A DNA stretch of 11,449 bases, from contig CAJVPP010003504.1 of the NCBI GenBank assembly GCA_910592005.1, positions 1 to 11,449 of the forward strand, in the 5' to 3' direction. This DNA comes from Funneliformis mosseae. Lineage: Eukaryota > Glomeromycota > Glomeromycetes > Glomerales > Glomeraceae. Position 1 is the stretch's first letter. Every line of letters starts with the position of its first letter. Of the stretch, positions 1 through 7,765 are shown one piece after another. The position numbers were made by a program, and so were the translations under genes. The notes under the pieces were generated by a model that was given only the letters and a program-made list of their open reading frames with translations, was not told the origin of the DNA and made no database searches.

Positions 1-170
1 ATTTTTATTTTTATATTTTTTATATATATTTTTTTTATTTATTTATGTATTTATTTATTTATTTTTATATTTATAATCATAAAATTTATGAAATAAAATT
101 TAATTATTTTATATTGCATAAAATTTTATTAAATTAGATTAAACCTTAGAACTGAAAATAAGAATTCGGA
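1..170. other. AT-rich low-complexity sequence
   Basis: Almost pure A/T with runs of ATTT and TATTT. I see no reading frame and no RNA signature. It forms the left flank of the minisatellite. Confidence 0.8.
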
Positions 171-178
171 GTTTTTTT

Positions 179-1140
179 AGAGCAGAAAAGGTTCCTTTCA
201 TTGTAAAGGAACGACTTTTTAGAACTTTTTTAGAGCAGAAAAGGTTTCCTTCATTGTAAAGGAACGACTTTTTGGAACTCTTTTAGAGCCAAAAAGGTTC
301 CCTTCATTGTAAAGGAACGACTTTTCAGAACTCTTTTAGAGCCGAAAAGGTTTCCTTCATTGTAAAGGAATGACTTTTTGGAACTCTTTTAGAGTTGAAA
401 AGGTTCCCTTCATTGTAAAGGAATGACTTGTTGGAACTCTTTTAGAGCCAAAAAGGTTCCTTTTATTGAAAGAAAAAATTTTCGGATCTCTTAGAACCAA
501 AAATTCGTTTCCTTTCATTAAAAAGGAACAACTTTTCAGAACTCTTTTAAAGCTGAAAAGGTTTCCTTTATTGTAAAGGAATGACTTTTCGAAACTCTTT
601 TAGAGCCGAAAAGGTTCCTTTCATTGAAAGAAAAAATTTTCAGATCTCTTAGAACCAAAAATTTATTTCCTTTCATTAAAAAGGAACGACTTTTTGAAAC
701 TCTTTTAGAGCTGAAAAGGTTCCTTTCATTGTAAAGGAATGACTTTTCGGAACTCTTTTAGAGCTGAAAAGTTCCTTTCATTATAAAGGAACGACTTTTT
801 GGAACTCTTTTAGAGCCGAAAAGGTTCCCTTCATTGTAAAGGAACGACTTTTTGGAACTCTTTTAGAGCTGAAAAGGTTCCTTTCATTGTAAAGAAATGA
901 CTTTTTGAAACTCTTTTAGAGCCAAAAAGATTCCTTTCATTGAAAGAAAAAATTTTCGGATCTCTTAGAACCGAAAATTCGTTTCCTTTTATTAAAAAGG
1001 AACAACTTTTCAGAACTCTTTTAGAGCTGAAAAGGTTCCTTTCATTATAAAGGAATGACTTTTCAGAACTCTTTTAGAGCCGAAAAGGTTCCTTTCATTG
1101 TAAAGGAACGACTTTTCAGAACTCTTTTAGAGCCGAAAAA
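179..1140. repeat. 53-bp minisatellite, about 18 units, with 49+56-bp variant dimers
   Basis: Counting from the AGAG core, units begin at 179, 232, 285, 338, 391, 444, 493, 549, 602, 651, 707, 760, 812, 865, 918, 967, 1023, 1076 and 1129 (the last is cut short). Spacing is 53 bp (52 once), except for three variant pairs of 49+56 bp beginning at 444, 602 and 918. Most units hold two small inverted repeats: GTTCCTTT with AAAGGAAC around a six-base loop, and CTCT with AGAG around TTT. Units differ mainly by C/T and G/A changes. There is no coding potential across the array. It ends where the GATC-rich segment begins. Confidence 0.95.
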
Positions 1141-1345
1141 TCATTTTTCAATAAAATTTCGGATCCAGATCAGATTTGAATTTAAACTGATCTATCGGAT
1201 CTGGATTTGAGATTTGATCTGTCAGATTCGGATCGGATCTGAATTTTAACGAATCCATCAGATTCGGATCAGATTCAGATCCTGAAAAATGAAAATCGGA
1301 TCAGATCAGATTTTATTCAAATCCAATTCAATCTGATTTTGCGAA
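1141..1345. repeat. GATC-rich degenerate repeat segment
   Basis: About eleven GATC tetramers lie within roughly 180 bp, mostly inside CGGATCAGAT or CAGATC-like words in both orientations (for example CGGATCTG and CAGATCAG). GC content is clearly above that of the surroundings. The segment runs into the 3' end of the helicase fragment, so the last dozen or so residues of that frame are probably repeat-derived. It could be an eroded tandem repeat or the end of an unknown mobile element; I see no terminal repeat or target duplication that would settle this. Confidence 0.7.
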
Positions 1346-1709
1346 ATACTACCTGATTTTGTTGTACTATTCTAAATGCAAAATGAATAGTAAATCCTCT
1401 AACATTTTGTGTAGCTATTCTTGTTAGTACTATTAAATGATAAGTTTTTCTTTCTGATTTTATCCAATCAATAATTAATTTTGTTAAGTATGATTTTCCA
1501 GTTCCACCAGATCCTGTAATAAAGAAAAATAAATATTTTTTAGATTGTAATATTGGTCCAAGAGTAGATATAATTGTATTATATACAATGTATTGTTCTT
1601 CTGGTAAGTTTAACATTGCATTTGGTAAAAATGTTGATGATATTAATTTTAAATTATCTAATTGTTTGTTAAAGAATTTTTGATATTTGTGAAATAATTT
1701 TGCCTTCAA
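1317..1709 (-). pseudogene. PIF1-type helicase fragment (N-terminal part of Helitron helicase)
   Basis: This 130-codon open stretch carries the P-loop GSGGTGKS at 1491-1514, preceded by the typical lead-in with PEEQYIVYNTII and followed by a motif Ia-like block (VLTRIATQNVRGFTIHFAF, where intact PIF1 proteins usually read APTGVAA.N..G.TIH). In Helitrons this superfamily 1 helicase domain is fused behind Rep and unwinds DNA during rolling-circle transposition. The fragment stops before Walker B (motif II), far short of a full helicase domain of several hundred residues. The start at 1709 is only the first Met after an upstream frameshift or stop; the homologous frame continues upstream in other phases. 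The C-terminal residues after FRIVQQNQ read into the repeat and are not helicase-like. It should not be treated as a functional gene. Confidence 0.85.
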
Positions 1710-3786
1710 GATTTTCTAATATGTTAGTTATAATTATGTTAAATTGATTTTGTAATGAATATCTATTTTTTCTACTGTTATATTTGTAGAATTTTGAATT
1801 GAATTTTGAAAATTTGGATGTAAATTTAAATATTTTTCTTGATAAGATATAAAATTACCAAGTAATTTATCTTCTGATCTGCAAGGTATTGTTAGAAGTA
1901 ATTGTTGATAAAATATAATTCTCCATTCTGAAATTTAAGTTGTCTGTAACATATAATTAATAGAAATGTTCTTTGAACAACATAATTGTTTAAATCATCT
2001 CTGTAAATTTCATTATTTAAAGGTTTTTTGGTTGATAATATATAATTTTTAAAATAATTAGGATAAGTTATATTATCAAATTATTTATCATATGGATGTG
2101 CAAAATATTTTTCAATTGTATCTTTTCAATATGGATCATCATCATTTTCTAATATTGTTAATATTGGTCTTATTACACGTAAATGAGTCATTAGTAGTTC
2201 AGTAGGTAGGTATTTTACTTTTACTGATGATTTGCATATTATTTTACCAAGTAATAAAAACATATATTCTATTGAACTTAATCGTTAAGCAATTATATAC
2301 TCACAATATTTCTCACCTTCTGATATATTAAATACATATGAAGGTTCTGATTTAATAACATATTTGGTTAAATATTTACCAAGATTTTTAGTACTCACAT
2401 ATTGTATATTCATGTGAGCATTCCATAATAAAAGTGTAGATAGATGGTAAGGAACTACCTATCTATCTTTTTCAGTTATACATTAATATATATATCTAGA
2501 TTTTTAGTATTATAATATGTAATTGGAGAATATAATGAGAAAGGTTTTTTTTGCATATTTAACCTGGGGGTGTTGATCCATCACACTTTCTAGGATTACA
2601 TATATGAATTTGATGTGTTAATACTAATTGGTAAAGTTCTGATTCAAAGTTTTGATTTGGTAAATCAGATCTAATTAGATTTTCTGCTATCATTCCTGTT
2701 ATACTTTTTTCAATCCAAAGTATTGAATGTGTATGTAGTGCTTCTCTATTTTGAAATTCTACATGTTCAAGAAAATGATTAAGATGATTCCAATTGCTAT
2801 TTGCAGGTTTTTTCCAAATATGATTCTAAATTTCTTTTTTGCGATGTATAAAATACAGAGCTATATCTAATAGTCTATTTGTTGATATTGTATTTTTTTT
2901 ATCTGTTGATTTTAATATCTCTTTTAAGTGAGTCCATTTAGATTCTACTGCAATTAAGGTAATAAAAAGTGATGGTAATTTATATTCTTTTCATCATAGC
3001 ATTTACATGTAAAAGTTTTTCATTAAAATATGTATTTTCTGTTCGTATAAATGATGGTAATATAGTTATTTTTATTTAATCAATTATATATTTTCCTGAA
3101 TATATACTATGTGTAATAAGTTCAGAAGCTGTTGGTAAATGATATATTTTATCTGATTCTTTTTAATGCTAAAGACACATTGTATTTTGATAATTTCATA
3201 ACTTTTCTGATCTTAAGTATGAGTAATATGGCCAATAAGGATGTAAATAAAATCTTGAATCAATACATAATAAACGATATTTTATATATTTTCTATATAT
3301 TTTTAATTTTATTAAATCATTATCAGACGTGATGCATTTTGATCAAAAAAGTGACTATTTTCATTAGGAAATAGATCTGGAAATAATAATAGTTCAAGAT
3401 CTGAATTATCAAAAGAAAGTGGTAATGTTATAGTTGATGTTTATACAAAACCAGCCATTAGATGAGTGTAGTGAAAATCTTTATTATGTATTTCTGTTGA
3501 AAAATTTGTTGATTGTAAAACAATATCTCCTTCTTAAAAAGATGGAGCATTTGTATCAGAAGGTAAATGAGCTGCTGTAGGAAATGGATTTAAATATGTT
3601 TCTGTAAGAAAGGATGATGTTAAAAGTAATCTGATAAATGATTTTAAATATTTATTATATTGTTTAAGCCAATTTGTAGTAGCACATAATTCTGAAATAA
3701 ACCATGAGAAATTATCATTATTATCATAATTTTTTGGATTAATTAAAAATGCTTCTAATATTCTAGAATACAATTTTAATGCATGC
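1710..3786 (-). pseudogene. Helitron Rep domain (Helitron_like_N) and flanks, broken
   Basis: The minus strand can be read across several phases. From N to C it shows LELLLFPDLFP near 3367-3400, FITLIAVESKWTHLKEIL near 2915-2976, the two-His motif in HTHSILW (His codons within 2727-2735), a Cys pair in CNPRKCDG (2583-2600), WNAHMNIQYV and LGKYLTKYV near 2350-2430, then blocks such as MTHLRVIRPIL. This order fits the Rep endonuclease of Helitrons, which nicks DNA with an HUH/Tyr mechanism; I did not locate the catalytic Tyr pair with confidence. The part 3534-3773 is the longest open run (79 codons). Stops include a TGA where Trp fits (DPY-stop-KDTIEKYF) and TAAs where Gln fits, each a single transition. 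Frameshifts occur near 1900 and between 2990 and 3370. Confidence 0.82.
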
Positions 3787-4503
3787 TGTTATGTTGATTT
3801 TCGTAGCTTCAAATAAAATCTCAAAGGGTAAATAAAACTAAGACAATTATTTAAGGAATCACGGGTGAGGATTCACAATAACGTCAAAGAATTATTCTCA
3901 ATAATAAACACATGAGATAAATACAAAATAAACACAAAGATAACTCAAAGATATTTTAGAGATTATACTTTAGAGACTCCAAGTCAATACAGCGAATCAA
4001 TACAATATCATATAATAAGTTGACTAACAAAATGGATTGCACGAATGCAAAGGATCACAGATAATATATAACAGTTTAAAAGGGTTTGCAAAGAATAAGC
4101 TTTATACTTGGTTAATTATACTCCTTTATTATATAATATATAAGTTTGGTATCTAAAAGATTGATATCTTGTCAGTGCTGAGACTCAAAAAAAATACAAA
4201 GATATTTATACATATTGAATAAATAATAAAATAAACTAAACTAAATATATCGAAAGAAATAAAGTTGCCATTTTGCTAGGCAATAAAGTTGCTGTGTCAA
4301 TAAAATTGCCAGATCTGCTGGCAACTAAATGGACATCTATAATCTACGTGATTATCAAAGGTAATAAAATTGACATCTAAGGATTTACATAATTGATCGA
4401 TGGCAATAAAATGGACAAAATGATCTTCATAAAAGATCTACATAGCAATAAAATTGACTTCATATTCTACTAATCAAATCTATCTAAAATTTTACCCGTC
4501 ACA
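3787..4503. mobile_element. Solo LTR inserted in the Helitron
   Basis: The 717-bp segment begins TGTTATG and ends CCGTCACA, giving TG..CA termini; on the minus strand it starts TGTGACGGGTAAAA, a start common in Ty3/Gypsy-type LTRs. It is flanked by ATGC at 3783-3786 and 4504-4507. Removing the LTR and one ATGC joins the Helitron frame without a shift (FSKNMH followed by ALKLYSR), which is strong independent support for the borders. There is no internal retrotransposon coding sequence, so this is a solo LTR left by recombination. Inside it, near 4270-4455, a CAATAAA-type word recurs. Orientation cannot be fixed without an internal region; the TGTGACGGG end hints at minus. Confidence 0.8.
4268..4455. 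repeat. Degenerate CAATAAAATTG repeat inside the LTR
   Basis: Five copies of a word close to GGCAATAAAATTGAC occur with irregular spacing: GGCAATAAAGTTGC, GTCAATAAAATTGCC, GGTAATAAAATTGACATCT, GGCAATAAAATGGACA and AGCAATAAAATTGACTT. A related GGCAACTAAATGGACATCT sits between them. They could be LTR regulatory or polyadenylation-like motifs, or an eroded tandem repeat. No function is demonstrated. Confidence 0.6.
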
Positions 4504-5096
4504 ATGCATATTTTTTGAAAATTCCATATCTTCTACCAAAGCATGATATTCTGTATATTTATTTGCATCTAAATTTTTATCAAGAGAACAGTATAAGAAT
4601 ACTGAAGAAAGAAGTTATCTTTGTGTAATTGGTATAGCTTCAATTACATTAAGTATAGGATGAAGTTGTGGCATAGATAATGCTTTTTATTGTTTTTACA
4701 ACTTTCACATACACATACAGCACATGATGAACCTTCACTTTTTAAATATATGTTAATATTTGAAAAGTTTACTTCAAGTGGGTATGTGTAGTTTTCATTA
4801 TATAGAATCCATTTAGCTTTAGTAGGATATAGTAATTTTGCATAATATGCATAAGGTAAGCAAATGTGTTGATATAAGATTGTATTTTGAAAGTGTGTGT
4901 AAAGTTTATGTAAACGTTGAGATAGTTTTCATAGGGGTAATGAATTAATATTTAAGTTTGATAAGTTTTGGTTAATTTGTAAAAGATGTAAATTAGAATT
5001 TAATATTATATTTGAATTATATAAACTTTCATTATTATAAGAGTTGATTTGAAAGTTATTAGTAGAATTTTGTGAGAAAGATGAAGATTCTTATAA
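4504..5096 (-). pseudogene. N-terminal part of the Helitron gene
   Basis: Continuing upstream of the LTR on the minus strand, the reading gives KLSQRLHKLYTHFQ, LPYAYYAKLLYPTKAKWILY, NYTYPLEVNFSN and the Cys cluster CAVCVCESC (4698-4724). In another phase it gives LSMPQLHPILNVIEAIPI and then DKNLDANKYTEYHALVEDM, which leads directly into the frame on the other side of the LTR. Such N-terminal extensions with short Cys motifs precede Helitron_like_N in many fungal Helitrons and might bind zinc or DNA. One frameshift lies just after the Cys cluster (about 4690), and stops are seen near 4615 (TAA), 4936 (TGA) and 5093 (TAA). I cannot identify the true start codon. Confidence 0.65.
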
Positions 5097-5456
5097 ATAA
5101 TGATCAAAAATAATCAGAATAATTTTTATATTTGTAAAAGTTTATTAATTAATATTATTTATAATATTTTAAAATTATTACATATTTAAGGCTTTTTTAT
5201 ATTAAATTTTATTTAAATATATTTGACTTAATTTAGTTAGATTTTTTTAATTTAGTATGATTAATAATATTTAATTAATAATAATAAAAGATAAAAGATT
5301 AGTAATCATTAATAATCAATAATTAGATAGATATAATATTTAAAAATATCAGTATTTTTATTAAATACAATAGTTGTTTATAAATAATTGTTATTAATAA
5401 TAAATAATATAAATTTTATTTTAAACTAAATAAAACATTTAATTTATTATTTTAAA
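5097..5456. other. AT-rich spacer between two minus-strand pseudogenes
   Basis: Very AT-rich sequence with many TAATAAT words separates the Helitron reading frame from the downstream end of the 5457-6455 frame. I see no gene, no convincing splice pair and no terminal repeat. It would hold the 3' end of the upstream gene and the promoter or leader of the Helitron gene if both were once functional. Confidence 0.6.
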
Positions 5457-6455
5457 CTATTTATTTGATTTTCTTCTTTTTGATTTTCTTTTTGCACTTA
5501 AAATTTTTGCTGATGTATTATCATCATCATCATTATTTTTATCCTCATTGTTATCATATACATCATCTTCAATGTTTTCTTCATCATTATCAACAATTTC
5601 ATTATTATTATCAATCTTTACTTATTTATTATTATTTTTAACAATTTGTTGATCTTGTGATAATAAAGATTTTAAGATATTCAAAATTTTTGTTGTGAAT
5701 GCCTTGCATTTATTTCTGGGATTTAGTACTGATGAATTAGTTGCTGTTGGTGGTTGAGTTACCATATTTTGTTGTATAAGACTAATCCTTTATTCAATAG
5801 CAGATTTAGGTGAAAAAGAACTTGTTATTGCTTGAGAAGTTGTTTTTTTTCATGGAACTATTATAGAATTATCTGTTTCCATTTTCGAAGCTATAAATTA
5901 GAATTCTAATATTTCACAATATAGTTATTTTTCTATAACAAAAAGTATCACTATTGTATGGATTGTAGAATTTTTCTTTGCTTTTGTTAAGGCATTTTTA
6001 AATCTTCCATCTGGAAGATGAGTTAAATTTACCAAAAATGGTGTAAATTGTTCTTTCGATAAATATAGTTTTACTTGAATCTGTAAATTGTAACCAGTTT
6101 CTGATAATTGTGTATAATTCACAGTTCTTTCAAGAAGATGTACAGTTGGTTTCATTACAGGAATACATTCTTTATCAAGAGGGATATGTACACTTGTTAT
6201 GATGGTAACATTAATTGAACCATCTTATATGATTAAAAATTTCTCTGATATTAAGTACATATTCTCTTCTTTAAATGATGTTGCTTCAAAACTATAGTTC
6301 AGATCAAAATCAGAATCATTTTGCGAGGTTAAATAATTATAGTATTTGTATATTTGAAATCCTTCATCATCATCAATTCGAGAGATTGCTATACCTTTTT
6401 ATAAGGTACTATTACTGATACTTTCATCAGATATGGTAAGAATGTATATAATCAT
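5457..6455 (-). pseudogene. 333-codon frame with seven internal stops; possible OB-fold companion protein
   Basis: From ATG at 6455 to TAG at 5457 a single frame runs for 999 nt with no indel. It is broken by TAA at codons 19, 77, 177, 186, 222 and 278 and by TGA at codon 202. Codons 101-176 form an open run. Around codons 100-190 the alternation of beta-like stretches (PTVHLL, YNLQIQVKLYL, FTPFLVNLTH), a helix-like RFKNALTKAKKN and a final strand (TIVILFVIEK) is what an OB-fold or RPA-type ssDNA-binding domain could look like; this is inference, not a family match. Codons 279-316 are Asp/Glu/Asn-rich, and the C terminus is basic (SAKRKSKRRKSNK), resembling a nuclear localisation signal. It lies upstream of and co-oriented with the Helitron, so it may be a companion gene. 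All stops are explicable as transitions (CAA to TAA, TGG or CGA to TGA). Confidence 0.65.
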
Positions 6456-6588
6456 AGAGATGTTTGCAATTATATTTTTTATTTATTATAATTATTATAA
6501 AAAAAAATGAAAATAAAAAATTTATGAATCAACAATAACCTGTTTTATATGTTTTATTTTATTACTAAATTATTAAAAATTTCATTAG
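6456..6588 (+). other. AT-rich spacer ending in a splice-acceptor-like site
   Basis: This interval separates the minus-strand pseudogene from the plus-strand exon-like array. Its right end has TTACTAAAT (branch-point-like) and then TTTCATTAG immediately before the first exon-like unit, so it may be the 3' part of an upstream intron. I see no matching donor or first exon with confidence. Confidence 0.4.
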
Positions 6589-7410
6589 GTTCGATCAGTT
6601 AGCTAAAAACTAGATGAAACTATTAAAATGGAACTGACTAGCTCTTTACCGTAGCAAAGGTAAGCTGATGAGTTTCTTTTTTTTAATATTATTTTTTTTT
6701 ATGTATATTAATAACTATTTTATTTATTTTTTTTTCCTCTTACTTTAAGATCGATCAGTTCTTCCGCTTGGGCTAAGAACTGGATAAAACTATCAAAATG
6801 GAACTAACTGGCTCGTCACTGCGACGAAGGTAAGCTGATGAGTTTCTTTTTTTTAATATTATTTTTTTTTATGTATATTAATAACTATTTTATTTAATTT
6901 TTTTCCTCTTTTTTTAGGTTCGATCAGTTCCTCCGCTTGGGCTAAGAACTGAATGGAACTGTCAAAATAGAACTGACTGGCTCATTACTGTGGTAAAAAT
7001 AAGCCAACGAGTTTCTTTTTTTTAAATATTATTTTTTTTTATGTATATTAATAACTATTTTATTTATTTTTTTTTTCTCTTACTTTAAGATTGATTGGTT
7101 TCTCTGCTTAGGTTAAGAACCAGATGAAACTGTTAAAACAGAACTGACTAACTCATTATAGTGGCAAAGGTAATTTGACTAATTTTTTTTGATATAATTT
7201 TTTTTCTTATTTTGGTAATTTTTTACTTTTATTTAGGTTCAATCAGTTGGCTAAAAACTGAACAGAACCTTCGAATGAAACCGATCAGCTCGTCATCATG
7301 GCTAAGGTAAGCTGATTAATTTTTTTGATTTATTATTTATTTTCTTTTCTTATTTTGGTAATTAATTTGATTACTAATTTTATTTATTTCATCTTATTTA
7401 TTTGATTTAG
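6589..7410 (+). repeat. Five tandem exon-like units separated by GT..AG intron-like segments
   Basis: Exon-like units lie at 6589-6659, 6750-6829, 6918-6998, 7090-7169 and 7237-7306 (71, 80, 81, 80 and 70 nt). Each follows a pyrimidine-rich stretch ending in AG (TTTCATTAG, TACTTTAAG, TTTTTTTAG, TACTTTAAG, TTTATTTAG) and is followed by GTAAGC, GTAAGC, ATAAGC (mutated donor), GTAATT and GTAAGC. Intron-like pieces are 90, 88, 91, 67 and 104 nt; the first three are near-identical and carry ATTAATAAC, a branch-point-like word. The full 81-nt form would be a symmetric 27-codon exon. Two of its frames are nearly open once stops are read as mutated Trp or Gln (one includes LGLRTEWNCQNRTDWL, the other SAWAKN). 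Units 1 and 5 share a 10-nt gap. It could be a decayed repeat-protein gene, a spliced non-coding RNA or a repeat family mimicking exons. Confidence 0.75.
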
Positions 7411-7490
7411 GCAGTTTTAGGTTAGATCGAGATTAGATCATCCTTTGGCTGATGAAACAGGATTTGTTATCGCAGTATATATTTTTAGAC
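7411..7490 (+). other. Possible terminal exon of the exon-like array
   Basis: It follows TTACTAATTT and TTGATTTAG, a good branch-point and acceptor pair, and its GC content is above that of its flanks. In the phase that continues the array it reads AVLG-stop-IEIRSSFG-stop-stop-NRICYRS, where the stops are TAG, TGA and TGA, all one transition from Trp. It is unlike the repeated units. The 3' boundary is not defined. Confidence 0.35.
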
Positions 7491-7591
7491 GAATTCTTTC
7501 ATTTATTTTAAATTAGTAATCATAATCATTCAGTCCCAATTTTTTTTTAAAAAAAAACATATATAAACAACCATTGTTTCTATTAATATTG

Positions 7592-7619
7592 ATATTGATA
7601 TTAATATTAATATCAATAT
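7592..7619. repeat. Perfect 28-bp palindrome
   Basis: The half-site ATATTGATATTAAT is followed directly by its reverse complement with no loop. It sits in a run of TATTGATATTAATATT words, so it may simply be low-complexity sequence, although it could extrude as a cruciform. Confidence 0.8.
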
Positions 7620-7765
7620 AAATAAAAATGGCCCCTATAGTTCTTGCATGAAGCTAACCAAATTTATACCTATTCCTTCCTTTCTGGGAATGATCATAGC
7701 TTCCACTATATGAAGTAAATTCACCTGACACTAACATCTATATAGCATGAACTGTATATAGTATT
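7620..7765 (-). pseudogene. Short possible coding remnant, unrecognised
   Basis: Minus-strand reading gives MLVSGEFTSYSGSYDHSQKG and RNRYKFG, then a TAG and LHARTIGAIF. Two TAG codons interrupt an otherwise open run of about 45 codons, and both are one transition from Trp or Gln. Base composition is less AT-biased than the flanks. I do not recognise the family; it may be chance. There is no start, no splice site and no neighbour on the same strand to support a gene. Confidence 0.25.

Larger units (their letters stand above)
3783..4507. repeat. 4-bp target-site duplication ATGC around the LTR
   Basis: ATGC lies directly before the TG terminus (3783-3786) and directly after the CA terminus (4504-4507). 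A longer direct repeat, AATGCAT, occurs at 3778-3784 and 4503-4509, but it is offset from the LTR ends, and collapsing it would shift the host frame by one. The 4-bp solution keeps the frame and is preferred. Confidence 0.7.
1317..5096 (-). mobile_element. Decayed, 3'-truncated Helitron (Rep-helicase) interrupted by a solo LTR
   Basis: Reading the minus strand from about 5096 down, conserved blocks appear in Helitron order: a Cys-rich N-terminal stretch, an upstream block containing LELLLFPDLFP, the Rep domain with HTHSILW (HUH type), and a PIF1-like Walker A GSGGTGKS. Several frameshifts and stops break the frame, so the gene is dead. The helicase ends shortly after motif Ia; Walker B and later motifs are missing where the GATC-rich repeat begins. 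I cannot identify the canonical 5' TC or 3' CTRR-plus-hairpin Helitron ends, so the true borders are unknown. The solo LTR at 3787-4503 is a later insertion. The upstream frame at 5457-6455 has the same orientation and may belong to the same element. Confidence 0.85.

Noticed and set aside
179..1140. CRISPR array
   Set aside because: Units are contiguous with no unique spacers between repeats, there are no cas genes, and the surroundings are eukaryotic transposons and intron-like sequence.
3132..3332. 66-codon plus-strand open frame
   Set aside because: It lies antisense to the Helitron Rep region, is a low-complexity Ile/Leu/Tyr-rich translation of AT-rich DNA and has no recognisable motif.
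3778..4509. 7-bp AATGCAT duplication as the LTR target site
   Set aside because: The repeats are offset from the TG and CA termini and collapsing them shifts the Helitron frame by one base, whereas the 4-bp ATGC solution keeps it.
5457..6455. Alternative genetic code in which TAA encodes Gln and TGA encodes Trp, making the 333-codon frame intact
   Set aside because: Neighbouring relics contain TAG, TAA and TGA stops as well as frameshifts and truncations, and the repeat copies show transition damage, so decay explains the stops more simply. Kept only as a check against RNA or protein data.
7561..7625. Microsatellite-like TATTGATATTAATATT cluster as a regulatory or origin site
   Set aside because: Low-complexity AT sequence makes palindromes common; nothing nearby supports a function.
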